Part shown: positions 16,516-25,800 of the stretch, piece by piece
Layout of the letters: every line of letters starts with the position of its first letter
Position numbering within the stretch: position 1 is the first letter of the stretch
Origin: Planctomycetota bacterium
Lineage (GTDB): Bacteria; Planctomycetota; Phycisphaerae; Phycisphaerales; UBA1924
Assembly: GCA_023432465.1 (NCBI GenBank)
Contig: JAEYUO010000077.1
Coordinates: 1 to 45,075, forward strand
Direction: 5' to 3'
DNA: 45,075 bases
Translations under genes and position numbers: made by a program
The notes under the pieces: generated by a model
Seen by the model: only the letters and a program-made list of their open reading frames with translations
What the model was told of the DNA's origin: nothing
Databases searched by the model: none

Positions 16516-16521
16516 TACACT
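16516..16521 (+). promoter_or_regulatory. TACACT -10 box, 8 nt before the mntR start
   Basis: TACACT is followed by 8 nt and the ATG at 16530, with TTGGGC 18 nt upstream as a possible -35. No Shine-Dalgarno site is present, so the mntR mRNA is predicted to be leaderless. The GCTACACT context and the 8-nt gap are identical to those of the FIST gene at 33489. Confidence 0.6.
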
Positions 16522-16529
16522 TTTCCCGC

Positions 16530-17042
16530 ATGCCCCAGCCCCCCAAACGCACGCGCTCCCCCCGGCCACCGGCCGCGCCCTCGCCGCGTGCGGCCAAGGC
16601 CCCTCCCGCCCCCTCCAGCGGCAGCGATGCCGCGCTTGCCCTTTGCCACCAGCGTGCCCGGGCGGACCGTTCGGCCGAGACCGCCGAGGACTACGTCGAG
16701 CAGATCGCGGATCTGATCGCCTCGGTCGGGGAGGCCCGCGTGGTGGACCTTGCCCGCCGGATCGGTGTGACCCATGTGACGGTCGTCCGAACGATCGAGC
16801 GCCTGCAGAAGGCCGGGCTGGTTTCCACCAAGCCCTACCGCTCCATCTTTCTCACCCAGTCCGGCAGGGATCTGGCCGAACGCTGCCGCCGCCGGCACGA
16901 GATCGTGGTGCAGTTCCTCCGTGCCCTGGGCATCTCTGATGAGGTGGCGCAGGGGGATGCCGAGGGGATCGAGCACCATGTGAGCGCCGAGACCCTCGCC
17001 GCCTTCGAGCGCTTCGCGGCGGGCAAGCGGTCCCGGGGGTGA
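16530..17042 (+). CDS. mntR: MntR, manganese-dependent transcriptional regulator (DtxR family)
   Basis: The 170-aa protein closely follows the E. coli-type MntR layout: a Pro/Ala-rich N-terminal tail of about 45 residues, AETAEDYVEQIADLI, a winged helix (GEARVVDLARRIGVTHVTV), and the metal-binding C-terminal part with RRRHEIVVQFL and DAEGIEHHVS. These carry the Asp, Glu, His and His ligands of MntR. There is no SH3-like domain, as expected for MntR. It should bind DNA with Mn(II) and repress uptake of manganese. It is divergent from the metal importer, and paired inverted repeats lie in the shared promoter region. The start follows a TACACT box by 8 nt. The neighbour relation is the main reason to call the importer manganese-specific. 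Confidence 0.92.
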   Translation: MPQPPKRTRSPRPPAAPSPRAAKAPPAPSSGSDAALALCHQRARADRSAETAEDYVEQIADLIASVGEARVVDLARRIGVTHVTVVRTIERLQKAGLVSTKPYRSIFLTQSGRDLAERCRRRHEIVVQFLRALGISDEVAQGDAEGIEHHVSAETLAAFERFAAGKRSRG

Positions 17043-17096
17043 AGGGAATCTCCTTCCAATTCGGGAACCAGCCGATCGCGAAGCGGTCAAAGTTCG

Positions 17097-17102
17097 TATA
17101 TT
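17097..17102 (+). promoter_or_regulatory. TATATT -10-like box upstream of the MoxR operon
   Basis: TATATT lies in the 142-bp gap between mntR and the MoxR gene and would leave a leader of about 80 nt. No clear -35 is seen. It is the most AT-rich hexamer in the gap. Confidence 0.35.
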
Positions 17103-17184
17103 GCAAGCACCCGGCCGGAGCAACGTGTTGAGATGTCGAGGTGGGGGTGGGTCGGCGGTCGCGGAGTGAATCGGAGCATCGTGT

Positions 17185-18252
17185 ATGCATCCAGCGGAAG
17201 TCGGTATCGGTGGCGGCGCACACGCGTCGAAGGCACCTGTTCAGGCGGTAGGGGGGATGTCGAACGGACATTCCCACGGGCTCGGCCGCCAAGCCCCCAT
17301 GGCTGAACGTGTCCGCGCGCGGGTCGGCCGTACGGTCGTCGGGCAGGACACGGTCGTCGAGCGCATCCTCATCGCGCTCATGACCGGCGGGCACCTGCTC
17401 CTGCAGGGCGTCCCCGGGCTCGCCAAGACGCTGCTGGTTCACAGCGTGGCCAAGGCCATTGACCTGCAGTTCGGCCGCGTGCAGTTCACGATCGATCTGC
17501 TGCCCTCCGACATCGTCGGGGCGGAGATCCTCGATGAAGCGACGCGCCAGTTCCGGATCCACAAGGGCCCGATTTTCACCAATCTGCTGCTGGCCGATGA
17601 GATCAACCGCGCGACTCCCAAGGTGCAATCCGCCCTGCTCGAGGCGATGCAGGAGCGCAAGGTGACCATCGGCACCACCACGCACCGCCTGCCCGTGCCG
17701 TTCCTGGTGATCGCGACGCAGAACCCCGTCGAGCAGGCCGGCACGTTCGAGCTTCCCGAAGCCCAGCTCGACCGGTTCATGCTCTGCCACCGCCTCGACT
17801 ACCCGACCAAGGATCAGGAGGAAGAAGTTCTCCGCCGCTCGCTGAAGCTCGGCCTGTCCAAGTCCGCCGAGGGCGGGGCGGTCCCCAAGAGCGCGTTCGA
17901 CGCCGTCGAGGACGGTCCGGAGTTGCACGTCAAGGACCTGACCGCGGCGATGGAAGCCGTGCAGGCGGTGCATGTCTCGGATGTCTTCCTGCGCCACTGC
18001 ATCAATCTCGTCGACAGCACGCGGCACTGCCCCGATCTCGACCTTGGGTGCAGCCCGCGCGCGGGCATTGCTCTGGCGCAGGCGTCCCGCGCCCGTGCCT
18101 ACATCTACGGCCGCGATTATGTCGTTCCGGAGGACCTGTTCGCGCTCGCCGAGGATGTGCTGCTGCACCGAATGCGGCTCACGTACGAGGCCATGGCCCG
18201 CGGCCGCACGACCCGCCAGATCCTCCGCGAGCTCATGGACCAGACCGGCTGA
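17185..18252 (+). CDS. MoxR family AAA+ ATPase
   Basis: The 355-aa cytoplasmic protein has Walker A GVPGLAKT (75-82), Walker B LLADEINRA (135-143), sensor ATQNP (177-181), the FELPEAQLDRF block and a C-terminal lid with SPRAGIALAQASRARAYI. MoxR ATPases are chaperone-like and usually act with vWA-domain proteins encoded next to them, as here. The ATG at 17185 has CGGAG 8 nt upstream. The first 38 residues are Gly/His-rich and poorly conserved, so ATG 17257 is a possible alternative. It heads a seven-gene same-strand series in which genes two to six overlap by 4 nt. Confidence 0.94.
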   Translation: MHPAEVGIGGGAHASKAPVQAVGGMSNGHSHGLGRQAPMAERVRARVGRTVVGQDTVVERILIALMTGGHLLLQGVPGLAKTLLVHSVAKAIDLQFGRVQFTIDLLPSDIVGAEILDEATRQFRIHKGPIFTNLLLADEINRATPKVQSALLEAMQERKVTIGTTTHRLPVPFLVIATQNPVEQAGTFELPEAQLDRFMLCHRLDYPTKDQEEEVLRRSLKLGLSKSAEGGAVPKSAFDAVEDGPELHVKDLTAAMEAVQAVHVSDVFLRHCINLVDSTRHCPDLDLGCSPRAGIALAQASRARAYIYGRDYVVPEDLFALAEDVLLHRMRLTYEAMARGRTTRQILRELMDQTG

Positions 18253-18298
18253 GCCACATCATCCGTCACACGTCGGCACTCGCTTCAGGAGTCCGGTT

Positions 18299-19177
18299 CT
18301 GACACTGCACACCGACATTCTCGCCGCGCCCGCCGAGCTCGCGGCATCCCAGTTCGAGCTGGTGCTGCGGCGGCTGGCCGATGACCTGACGTACGGCACG
18401 GATGCCTCGCGGTTTGTCGGCGCGGGTGTGGACTACGCCCAGACGCGCCTCTTTGCCTACGGCGACAGCGTCCGGAGCATCGACTGGAAGGTCACGGCCA
18501 AGACGGGCAAGTTCCACGTCAAGGAGTACGAGGCAACCAAACGCTCCCCGCTCTTCGTGCTGGTGGATACCTCCGCATCGATGGCGATCAGTTCGCAGGG
18601 CCCGCAGCGACCCAGCAAGCACGATGTCGCCGTCTGGCTCGGCTCGGCGATGGCGCTCGTCGGCCTGCATCGGCGCAGCCCGGTGTCGATCCTTTCATGC
18701 GGAGACCGCGATGAGGGCGGCGAGGGCGCCCCGTCGCTGGCGACAGGTCGCATCTGGAGGCGCATCGAGCAGTTGCGATTCGCCTCGCGGAGCGAGGGCA
18801 CCACGCTGACCCGGCAGATCGGCAAGGTCGAATCGCTTGCGCTCTATACCAGCACCATCATCGTGCTCAGCGATCTGCACGAACCCGGCGCGGTCGATGC
18901 CCTCAAGCGAATCGGCCAGCGACACGATGTGATTGTGATCCAGCTTCAGGATCCCGCGGAGTCTGCCCCGCTTCGCGCAGGCTTTGTCCGTGGCCGGGAG
19001 GCGGAGACCGGGAGCGAGTTCCTTACGACGCGCCGCGGCCTGCCGGCGATGAACGTCCGGGCGGAACTCGTCGGTGCGGGCGTTGATCATCTCCTCCTGC
19101 GGACCGATGAGCCCGCGATCCCCGCCGTCCGGCGGCTGCTCACATCGCGCGGCGGCGCGAGGAGGGGCGGTCGATGA
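18299..19177 (+). CDS. DUF58 domain protein (vWA-like), probable CTG start
   Basis: The roughly 292-aa soluble protein has the DUF58 hallmark near residues 40-80 (GAGVDYAQTRLFAYGDSVRSID read in parts) and a vWA-like DTSAS metal-site motif near 86. It normally partners the MoxR ATPase. The start is unusual. In this frame no ATG, GTG or TTG occurs between the MoxR stop region and well inside the conserved domain. CAGGAG at 18286-18291 is followed after 7 nt by CTG (18299), with a second CTG two codons later. The nearest in-frame ATG (17972) would overlap MoxR by 280 nt. CTG at 18299 is therefore the best guess. It overlaps the next gene by 4 nt (ATGA). Confidence 0.85.
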   Translation: MTLHTDILAAPAELAASQFELVLRRLADDLTYGTDASRFVGAGVDYAQTRLFAYGDSVRSIDWKVTAKTGKFHVKEYEATKRSPLFVLVDTSASMAISSQGPQRPSKHDVAVWLGSAMALVGLHRRSPVSILSCGDRDEGGEGAPSLATGRIWRRIEQLRFASRSEGTTLTRQIGKVESLALYTSTIIVLSDLHEPGAVDALKRIGQRHDVIVIQLQDPAESAPLRAGFVRGREAETGSEFLTTRRGLPAMNVRAELVGAGVDHLLLRTDEPAIPAVRRLLTSRGGARRGGR

Positions 19178-20079
19178 GCCCTTCCGCTCGCGTGTGTATC
19201 GCGGTGGCCTGCGCTGTGCTGTTCTGCGCTCGCGGTGCGCCCGCCGTACCGCCTGCTCCCCCCTTGCCATCGGCATCGCCCGCCGCGGCCGCGACGCCTT
19301 TGTCGCGCCGGCCGGTCGAGTCCACCATCGGGATCGAGGGACAGGTCATACTTCGGCATCCCCGTTCCGAGCCCGTCCAGGCCGTTCCCGTGGATGACAA
19401 AGCGCCGGTCGTTGTCCGCATCGCCGGTTCGACGCCCGATGGCGACTTCGTGCTGTATGACCTGCGGTTCATCGCCCAGTACGCCGGCGAGTTTGATCTG
19501 CGGGAGTGTCTCCGCAAGCCTGACGGCTCACCGCTCACAAATGCTGCGCCCCTGCCGATCGTTGTCGGGAAGCTGCTGCCCGAAGATCATCAGGGCGAGC
19601 TGTTCGAGTTCGCGGGTCTGAGCGTGCCGCGACTTGGCGGATACAAGACAGCCCTCATCGTCATCGGGGCACTCTGGCTGTTGGTGCCGGCGTGGTTCAT
19701 TGGCCGCCGGGTGCTGCGTCGTCCGCCCCCGCCCCCGCCGCAGCCCGAGCCGCCCGCTTCGCTGGCGGACCAACTCCGGCCGCTGGTCGAGGCGGCGATC
19801 CGCGGCACGCTGTCCACGCCCGAGCGAGCGCGATTGGAGCTCATGCTGCTCGCCTTCTGGCGTGACAGGCTCGGACTGGATGCGGGAACGATGGACCAGG
19901 CCGAGGCGATTTGTAAACTGCGTGAGCATCACGAAGCGGGCGAACTGCTCTCGCTGCTGGAGCGGTGGCTGCACCGTCCTCCCAAGGGGGATGAGGTGGT
20001 CGATGTTGCCTCGGTGCTGGATCGGTATCGCTCGGCGCGGCCGGTTCATGTCGATGCGCCGCAGGGGGTCACGGCGTGA
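19174..20079 (+). CDS. Secreted/anchored protein of the MoxR-vWA operon (BatD-like topology)
   Basis: I do not recognise a named family for this 301-aa protein. It has a signal peptide (to about 24), a low-complexity Pro/Ala linker, a compact extracytoplasmic beta-rich domain (about 45-155), one transmembrane helix (about 160-182), a Pro-rich stretch and a helical cytosolic domain (about 200-295) ending in ERWLHRPP-type sequence. This topology, and the position between DUF58 and vWA genes, resembles BatD / DUF4381 proteins that link the envelope to the MoxR-vWA machinery. The ATG at 19174 overlaps the DUF58 stop, and the stop overlaps the next GTG. The function assignment is inference from context. 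Confidence 0.7.
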   Translation: MSPSARVCIAVACAVLFCARGAPAVPPAPPLPSASPAAAATPLSRRPVESTIGIEGQVILRHPRSEPVQAVPVDDKAPVVVRIAGSTPDGDFVLYDLRFIAQYAGEFDLRECLRKPDGSPLTNAAPLPIVVGKLLPEDHQGELFEFAGLSVPRLGGYKTALIVIGALWLLVPAWFIGRRVLRRPPPPPPQPEPPASLADQLRPLVEAAIRGTLSTPERARLELMLLAFWRDRLGLDAGTMDQAEAICKLREHHEAGELLSLLERWLHRPPKGDEVVDVASVLDRYRSARPVHVDAPQGVTA

Positions 20080-21008
20080 ACATCAGCTTCGCACATCCCT
20101 GGATGCTGCTGCTCCTGCTTGTTCCCGCTGCGCTCGCAGCGTGGGAACTGACCCGCCGCGGTCTTCGCGTGCCGCTTCCGATCGATCACCGCACGCACGC
20201 GCCCCGCAGGTGGATGTCCCGTCTGCTCGCTGCGGCCTCGATACTCCCCGCCCTCGTACTGGCGATGGTCGTGGTGCTGCTCGCCGGGCCTCAGCGCATG
20301 AGCCCTCCGAAAGAAGAGCGCGTCCTCACGAACATCGAGATCGTACTCGATGTCTCGGGCAGCATGTCCGCCCCGATGTCCTCGGGCGCGGCGGGAAGCA
20401 CGCGATTTACCGCGGCGATGGACGCGATCGCCGGCTTCTGTCGGAGCCGCAAGGGAGATGCCTACGGGTTGACGGCCTTCGGCGGCGAGGTTGTGAGGTG
20501 GGTCCCGCTGACGAAGGACCTCTCCGCGATTGAGAACGCCCCGAAGTTTCTGGATCCGGATCAGAATCCCCCGCACCTGATGTCCACTCGCGTCGGGCAC
20601 GCGCTCAAGTTCACCATGGGCACGCTTTCCGCCCAGCCCGAAGGGGACAGGATGATCATCCTGCTCACCGACGGCTTCAGCTCGGATCTTGGCGGCGGTG
20701 TCGCCGGACAGATCGGCCGGGAACTGCTCGACAACAACATCATCGTCCATGCGATCCACGTCGGCGATGGCGAGGCCCCGGCGCAGCTCTTTGAGGTCGT
20801 GTCTCCCACGACCGGACAGGTCTTCAGCGCAAACAACCCGCGCTCGCTGGTCCGGATCTTCGAGGACATCGACCGCATGCAGCCGATCCGCATCAAGCCC
20901 GGGCAGCCCGAGCCCATCGACTACTTCTTCCCGTTCGCCGCGGCGTGCGTGACACTGCTCGCGCTGCATGTGCTCGCCCTGTTTGGTCTGAGGTATACGC
21001 CGTGGTGA
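20076..21008 (+). CDS. vWA domain membrane protein (BatA-like)
   Basis: The 310-aa product has a hydrophobic N-terminal helix (FAHPWMLLLLLVPAAL), a second helix near 55-70, a von Willebrand factor A domain (about 85-275) and a C-terminal transmembrane helix. The metal-ion-dependent adhesion site is intact: DVSGSM, a Thr in MSTRVGHAL, and Asp in LLTDGF. This helix-helix-vWA-helix order is that of Bat/CoxE-associated proteins in MoxR operons. The GTG start at 20076 is set by the 4-nt GTGA overlap with the preceding gene. It should form a membrane complex with the next vWA protein. Confidence 0.9.
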   Translation: MNISFAHPWMLLLLLVPAALAAWELTRRGLRVPLPIDHRTHAPRRWMSRLLAAASILPALVLAMVVVLLAGPQRMSPPKEERVLTNIEIVLDVSGSMSAPMSSGAAGSTRFTAAMDAIAGFCRSRKGDAYGLTAFGGEVVRWVPLTKDLSAIENAPKFLDPDQNPPHLMSTRVGHALKFTMGTLSAQPEGDRMIILLTDGFSSDLGGGVAGQIGRELLDNNIIVHAIHVGDGEAPAQLFEVVSPTTGQVFSANNPRSLVRIFEDIDRMQPIRIKPGQPEPIDYFFPFAAACVTLLALHVLALFGLRYTPW

Positions 21009-22087
21009 GCATCCCGATCATCCTGATCGCGCTCGGCGCGGCCGCGATGTGCGGGCTCGCCGAGTGGTTCCATGAGCGGCGTTCGCAGCGGGTGCAGGGA
21101 TTGATCCTCGGTACGGCATCGCCCTCGCGGGTTGCGCGAGCGGCTCCGTGGATCAGGGTCGCCGGCGTCGCCTTGCTCGCGTGGGGCGCGGTCACGCTGC
21201 TGACGATCGATGGCGCGCCGCGGACGAGCCTGGAGCAGACCCAGCCGACGCAGCACGTGCTCATCTGCCTCGATGTCTCGCCGAGCATGTACGTCGCCGA
21301 TGCCGGGCCCGACGGCCGCCAGCCCCGCGGCAAGCGTGCCCGCCAGGTGTTGCAGTCGGTCTTTGACCGCCTGGATATGTCCAAGACGCGTGTGAGCATT
21401 GTCGCGTTCTATACATCCGCCAAGCCGGTGGTGGTCGATACCTTTGATCTCAACGTCATCGCCAACATCCTCGACGACCTGCCCCTGGAGCACGCGTTCA
21501 AGGAAGGGCAGACCAAGATGTACGACGGCATCCGCGAGGCCGCGCGCATCGCCGAGAAGTGGCCCCCCGCCAGCGCAACCCTGATCGTGGTGAGCGATGG
21601 CGACACGCTCCCGGATTCCGGCGCGCCCGCGATGCCCCGGTCGATCATCGACGCTTTGGTGGTCGGAGTGGGCAATCCGTATCGCGGCACCCAAATCGGC
21701 GGCCGCTCCAGCCGGCAGGATGCCGGATCGCTCAAGCAGCTCGCCGCCAGACTCCGCGGCACCTATCACGACGGCAATGCCCACCACCTGCCTACGGGTG
21801 TGCTGATGGGCCTGCGCATGCTCGGCACCGAGGCCGACTCGCGGCCCACGCTCCGGACGATTGCCCTGATCGCCACCGGTGTTGGGGGTTTGCTCGTGGC
21901 CGGTCTTTCGCCGCTGCTGGCGGGCTTTGGCCTGCCGAAGGTGGTCCGTCGGGCCGAGCGTGCCGCCCAGGCCCGCCGGGACAGCTCAGAATTGTCCCCA
22001 TCGGGATCTGAAAACAGCAGGAACACGGGCGATCGGTCGACGGTATCAGGTAAACTGGGACAGTCCCTCGCTGGAGCCTCATCATGA
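21005..22087 (+). CDS. vWA domain membrane protein (BatB-like)
   Basis: The 360-aa protein has an N-terminal transmembrane helix, a second helix near 57-75 and a vWA domain (about 85-290) with DVSPSM and VVSDGD. The usual MIDAS Thr position reads Met in TKMYDGIREA, so the metal site may be incomplete. A helix near 285-310 precedes a charged, Ser-rich C-terminal tail. The GTG at 21005 overlaps the stop of the BatA-like gene (GTGA); an in-frame GTG at 21002 is also possible. The domain order is the same as in the previous gene, suggesting an ancient duplication. It ends with an ATGA overlap into the next gene. Confidence 0.88.
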   Translation: MSIPIILIALGAAAMCGLAEWFHERRSQRVQGLILGTASPSRVARAAPWIRVAGVALLAWGAVTLLTIDGAPRTSLEQTQPTQHVLICLDVSPSMYVADAGPDGRQPRGKRARQVLQSVFDRLDMSKTRVSIVAFYTSAKPVVVDTFDLNVIANILDDLPLEHAFKEGQTKMYDGIREAARIAEKWPPASATLIVVSDGDTLPDSGAPAMPRSIIDALVVGVGNPYRGTQIGGRSSRQDAGSLKQLAARLRGTYHDGNAHHLPTGVLMGLRMLGTEADSRPTLRTIALIATGVGGLLVAGLSPLLAGFGLPKVVRRAERAAQARRDSSELSPSGSENSRNTGDRSTVSGKLGQSLAGASS

Positions 22088-22812
22088 AGACCAAACTTGC
22101 GTGGATCGTGTGGGCGCTTGTGCCGGTGGGGGTCGCCGCGCTGCACATGGGGCCAGGACAGTGCCTGATGAAGAGGGATGAGGCGGGCGCACACATCCGC
22201 ACCGCCGGGCTCGCCGCCGCCACCGAGGACTGGATTACCGCGGCGGAGGCATACGCGGAGGCCCGCGAGTTGCTTCCGGATGATGCGGAGGCTGAACGGC
22301 TGAAGCTCGCCATCGCCGAGGCCAAGGCGCGGGTGGAGTCTGGCGACTTCCTTGAGGGCGCCCGGCAGTTCGAGGAGTTGATCGCCAGGCAGGAAGCGTC
22401 CGGATCGCCCGATTCCACGGTGCTCAAGGAACTGCGATCAGAACTCGGCGAGGTGGCGTATCTCACCGCGTGGATGATGCGCGTGGAGGGCGCAGCGCCC
22501 GATGAATGGAAGCCCGAGACCGAGAAGGCCCGCCAGCAGTTCCGCCTGCTCTCCGAGACCATGGCGGACGATGCGGATGCCGAGAGCTTCAAGAAGAATC
22601 TCGAAGCGGCCATCCGCCTCGAGCAGATGGACCTCAGCGAGCTTCTCGCGCTGCCCCTTCCCAAGAAGTGCTGCAGCAACTGCAAGGGCGTCTGCGATCA
22701 GAAACGCAAGCAGCGGATGAGCCAGTGCAACAAGCCCGGTGAGAAGGACGGACGCGAGAAGATCAAGACCGACTCGGCGGGCGCGGCGAAGAAGACCGGC
22801 ACGGGCTCGTGA
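22084..22812 (+). CDS. Uncharacterised secreted helical (TPR-like) protein with Cys cluster
   Basis: The 242-aa protein has an N-terminal signal or anchor helix (LAWIVWALVPVGVAAL). An alpha-helical body (about 35-195), rich in Ala and Glu, has TPR-like spacing (DWITAAEAYAEARELLPDD). A basic C-terminal segment contains a cysteine cluster CCSNCKGVC and one more Cys about 13 residues later, followed by a Lys-rich tail. In Bat operons a TPR protein (BatE) often follows the vWA genes, which fits this position; the sequence alone does not prove it. The cysteine cluster could bind metal or form disulfides. The ATG overlaps the preceding stop by 4 nt. Confidence 0.72.
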   Translation: MKTKLAWIVWALVPVGVAALHMGPGQCLMKRDEAGAHIRTAGLAAATEDWITAAEAYAEARELLPDDAEAERLKLAIAEAKARVESGDFLEGARQFEELIARQEASGSPDSTVLKELRSELGEVAYLTAWMMRVEGAAPDEWKPETEKARQQFRLLSETMADDADAESFKKNLEAAIRLEQMDLSELLALPLPKKCCSNCKGVCDQKRKQRMSQCNKPGEKDGREKIKTDSAGAAKKTGTGS

Positions 22813-22865
22813 CGGACCGCGGTGTACACATACAAGCTCAAGGCGCGCGGGGCGGGTGATGCCGC

Positions 22866-25800
22866 ATGCGCGGCGAAGAATTCGGGGCGAAGATGATCGA
22901 CCAACGCGTGAAGACCTGTTCTCGGACGCTGAGCCTCATGCTTGCCGCAGGCTTGGTTGCGGCCGCCGGATCAGGGGAGGCGAGCGCACAGTACTTCACT
23001 GGTTCGAGTTCGATGGCGTTTCCGTACGACCCCGAGATGTACGGAATGCCCGGGATGCCCCGTCCCCGTGGCGGAGAAGACGACGAAATCCCCGACTTCG
23101 ATCCCTTTGAAGCCCGCGGCCGCCGCGGCGGCGGACAGCAGGATGATCCGCGACTTACTCCCAAGACCGACCTTGGCAAGCGCATCGCCCAACTTGACCT
23201 GATGCGCGACCAGCAGATGGTGCTCGCTGCCCGCGCCAGGCTCGCGGCTCAGGCACGCGAGCTGATGCTGAATCCCCCGCCTCCTGCCCCTCCAGCCGCC
23301 CCGGCCGGTGCCTCCGGACAGCCGGGCGATGCGCCCGCGCAGCCGGCTCCGGCTGAGCCGGTGCCCGCTCCCGCAGCCCCTGCGGGCGAGGGCTTGGTTC
23401 CGACTCTCCCCGCTGGCGCGCTCCCCGAGGGCATGACCCCCGAAATGTTGATGGAGATGATGCAGGCGGCCATGGCCGAAGGCATGGACCCCGAGGACAT
23501 GGATGAGGAAACGCTCGCCATGATGGGCATGGGTGGGGTCCAGCCCGGAGGCCCTGCAGGCCCGGGCGGGATGTCTCCCGAGCAGATGAAGGCGATGCAG
23601 GAGAAGCAGGCGGCCATCGGCAAGCAGGCCGAGCGATTCCGGATGATGGTCATCGCCGGCGATTGGCCGGCGGTGGGGGAGTTTCTTCGCACCGAGGCGG
23701 GCGAGGATGCACTGGCGATCTACAACATCGTCCTCACCCAGCTCCAGCAGCGCGACCAGGCGATCGTTCCGGATGAAGTCATCGGGATCTCGGACATCTG
23801 CCCGGCGGACCTGGAGGAGAAGTTCATCGAGAAGCTCGGCGCGCTGCTGAAGGCAACGCAGGGTCGCGGCAGTCAGGCCGGCGCTGTCGCCGCGAGGATT
23901 CGCGCCGGGACGAAGCACTTCGGCGGCGAAGACCCCGCAGCCCGCAAGCGTGCGGCCACGCTGCTGGTGGCGGCCGGTCTGCCCGTTGAAGCGCAGGCGT
24001 ACCTTCCGCCCCTTGCCCAGGCACGCGAGGCCAAGGACCCGGAGTTGCTGAACCTGTACGCGGTGTACTTCGCCGCGCTGGCCAAAGGCAAGCAGGGGAC
24101 GGAGCGGCAGGCCGCGATCGATCAGGGTTGGCAGGTCAGCCTGGAGGTGCTGCAGATCCCGACCGCTCCGGCAGCGCAGCGTACCAAGGGGTTGGAGCGT
24201 GCGCTGAGGTTCCTGGCGGACATGCCGCCGGAAACTGGTGATGCGTGGCTGGCAACACTGTTCGCCGACGCCGGATCCGACATCGGCTGGAAGGCGATCG
24301 ACCGTGTCGCGACCTATTCCCGCTTCATGCGCCAGCAGCAGCGCGCGGCCGATGATCGTCTCAAGGCCCTGCAGTTGATCAAGCGCGTCGGCGCCGGCAT
24401 CGTCAGCGGCGCGGGCGAGAACATCGCGGAGTGGCGCACCGGGTTGAACATGCTCACGATGTCGGTGCTCGAAGAGGCCGAACTCACGAAGAACCGCCAA
24501 CCCAACGAGCGTGTGCAGACCATCCCCGCGGACCAGTTGAACACGGTCCTGCCGGATGGCGCCTGGCTCGCCTCGATCGACCCCGGCCTTGCCGCCAAGC
24601 TCGAGGTGATGGTCGCGACAACCTCCGGCGGTTCCGGCGAGACCGAGGCGGTTCTGGCGATGATCCGGCCGATTGTCAAGAGCGACCCCGACCGGGCGAG
24701 GAAGCTGGCCGAGGCGCTCATCGCCGCATGGCCGAGCTTCGTTAATCCCCAGCCCCGCTACGACGAGTACGGGTACGGCGGATACAACCCCTACGCGTAC
24801 AACCCGTATGCCCGACGTTTCTACGGCGGCGGAATGGGCGGCGCGGGCGTCACGCCGCTCACCCGGGCCAAGCAGCAGCGCAACCTCGAGAAACTGGCCT
24901 CGATGCTCGAAGAGCTGCGGAAGCTCGACCTTGGCGACCTGCCCACGGCGTCGATCGTCGCCGCGTTCGCCGCGAGTCATTCCGATGCGGAGGTGTATTC
25001 CACCGACGACATCGAACGCGTCTTCGGGCCGATCGAGTCGATGTCCAACACCACGCGGCGGGAGCTGGCGTCGGGCATGCGTCAACGCCTCGTCACGATC
25101 TGGCGAAACCCGCAGGTGCAGCAGCAGGCCCAGACGCGCCGCACCGACCGCGAACTCGCCTCCGAGGTGCTCCGCGGGTACGACGTGGCGATCGCGATGC
25201 TCCCACCGATGGACGGATCGCAGGATGCGGCGGCATGGGAGGCCGCGTGCACGCTCGCGGATCTCCTCTTCGACAAGTCCGAGTTCCTCTACGGGCAGAA
25301 GGCGGATCTTGCGACCTATGCCGACACACGCAATCAGGCGTTCTATCACTACGCCCGTGCCGCGGCGATGTATCGCGAGGCGCTCGCCTCCGGCGTCATC
25401 AAGCCTTCCGTGAGAATCTTCGTCCAGTGGTTCTCCTCCGCCCTGGGCGCGAGTGATCTGGCGCAGCTCACCCGTCAGGATGCGACCGATCCTGACCAGG
25501 TCGATGCGGTGCGGGCCGCGATCGCACGACTGCCCGATGGTCAGGTCGATCGTCACATGGGCCTGCTCGCCAAGGAGCTGTCGCAGTCCAGCGAGCGCAC
25601 CAACCCCGAGCTCAAGCCTCGCTTCCTGCGCCACGCCGCGCGGATTGTCGGCGAGCACCCGGATGCCAAGCCCATCCTCGACCGCGTCGCGTACTACGAC
25701 GACCTGTTGCGAGAGATCGAACTCACCCTCAGCATCGATGGGCCGACGCAGGTGGGCCATGGCGATGCGTTCGGCGCGCAGCTCGCGATCTGGTGCACCC

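Noticed and set aside
17040..17060. Small GAAGG/CCTTC inverted repeat after mntR as terminator
   Set aside because: The 5-bp stem is too weak and has no T-run.
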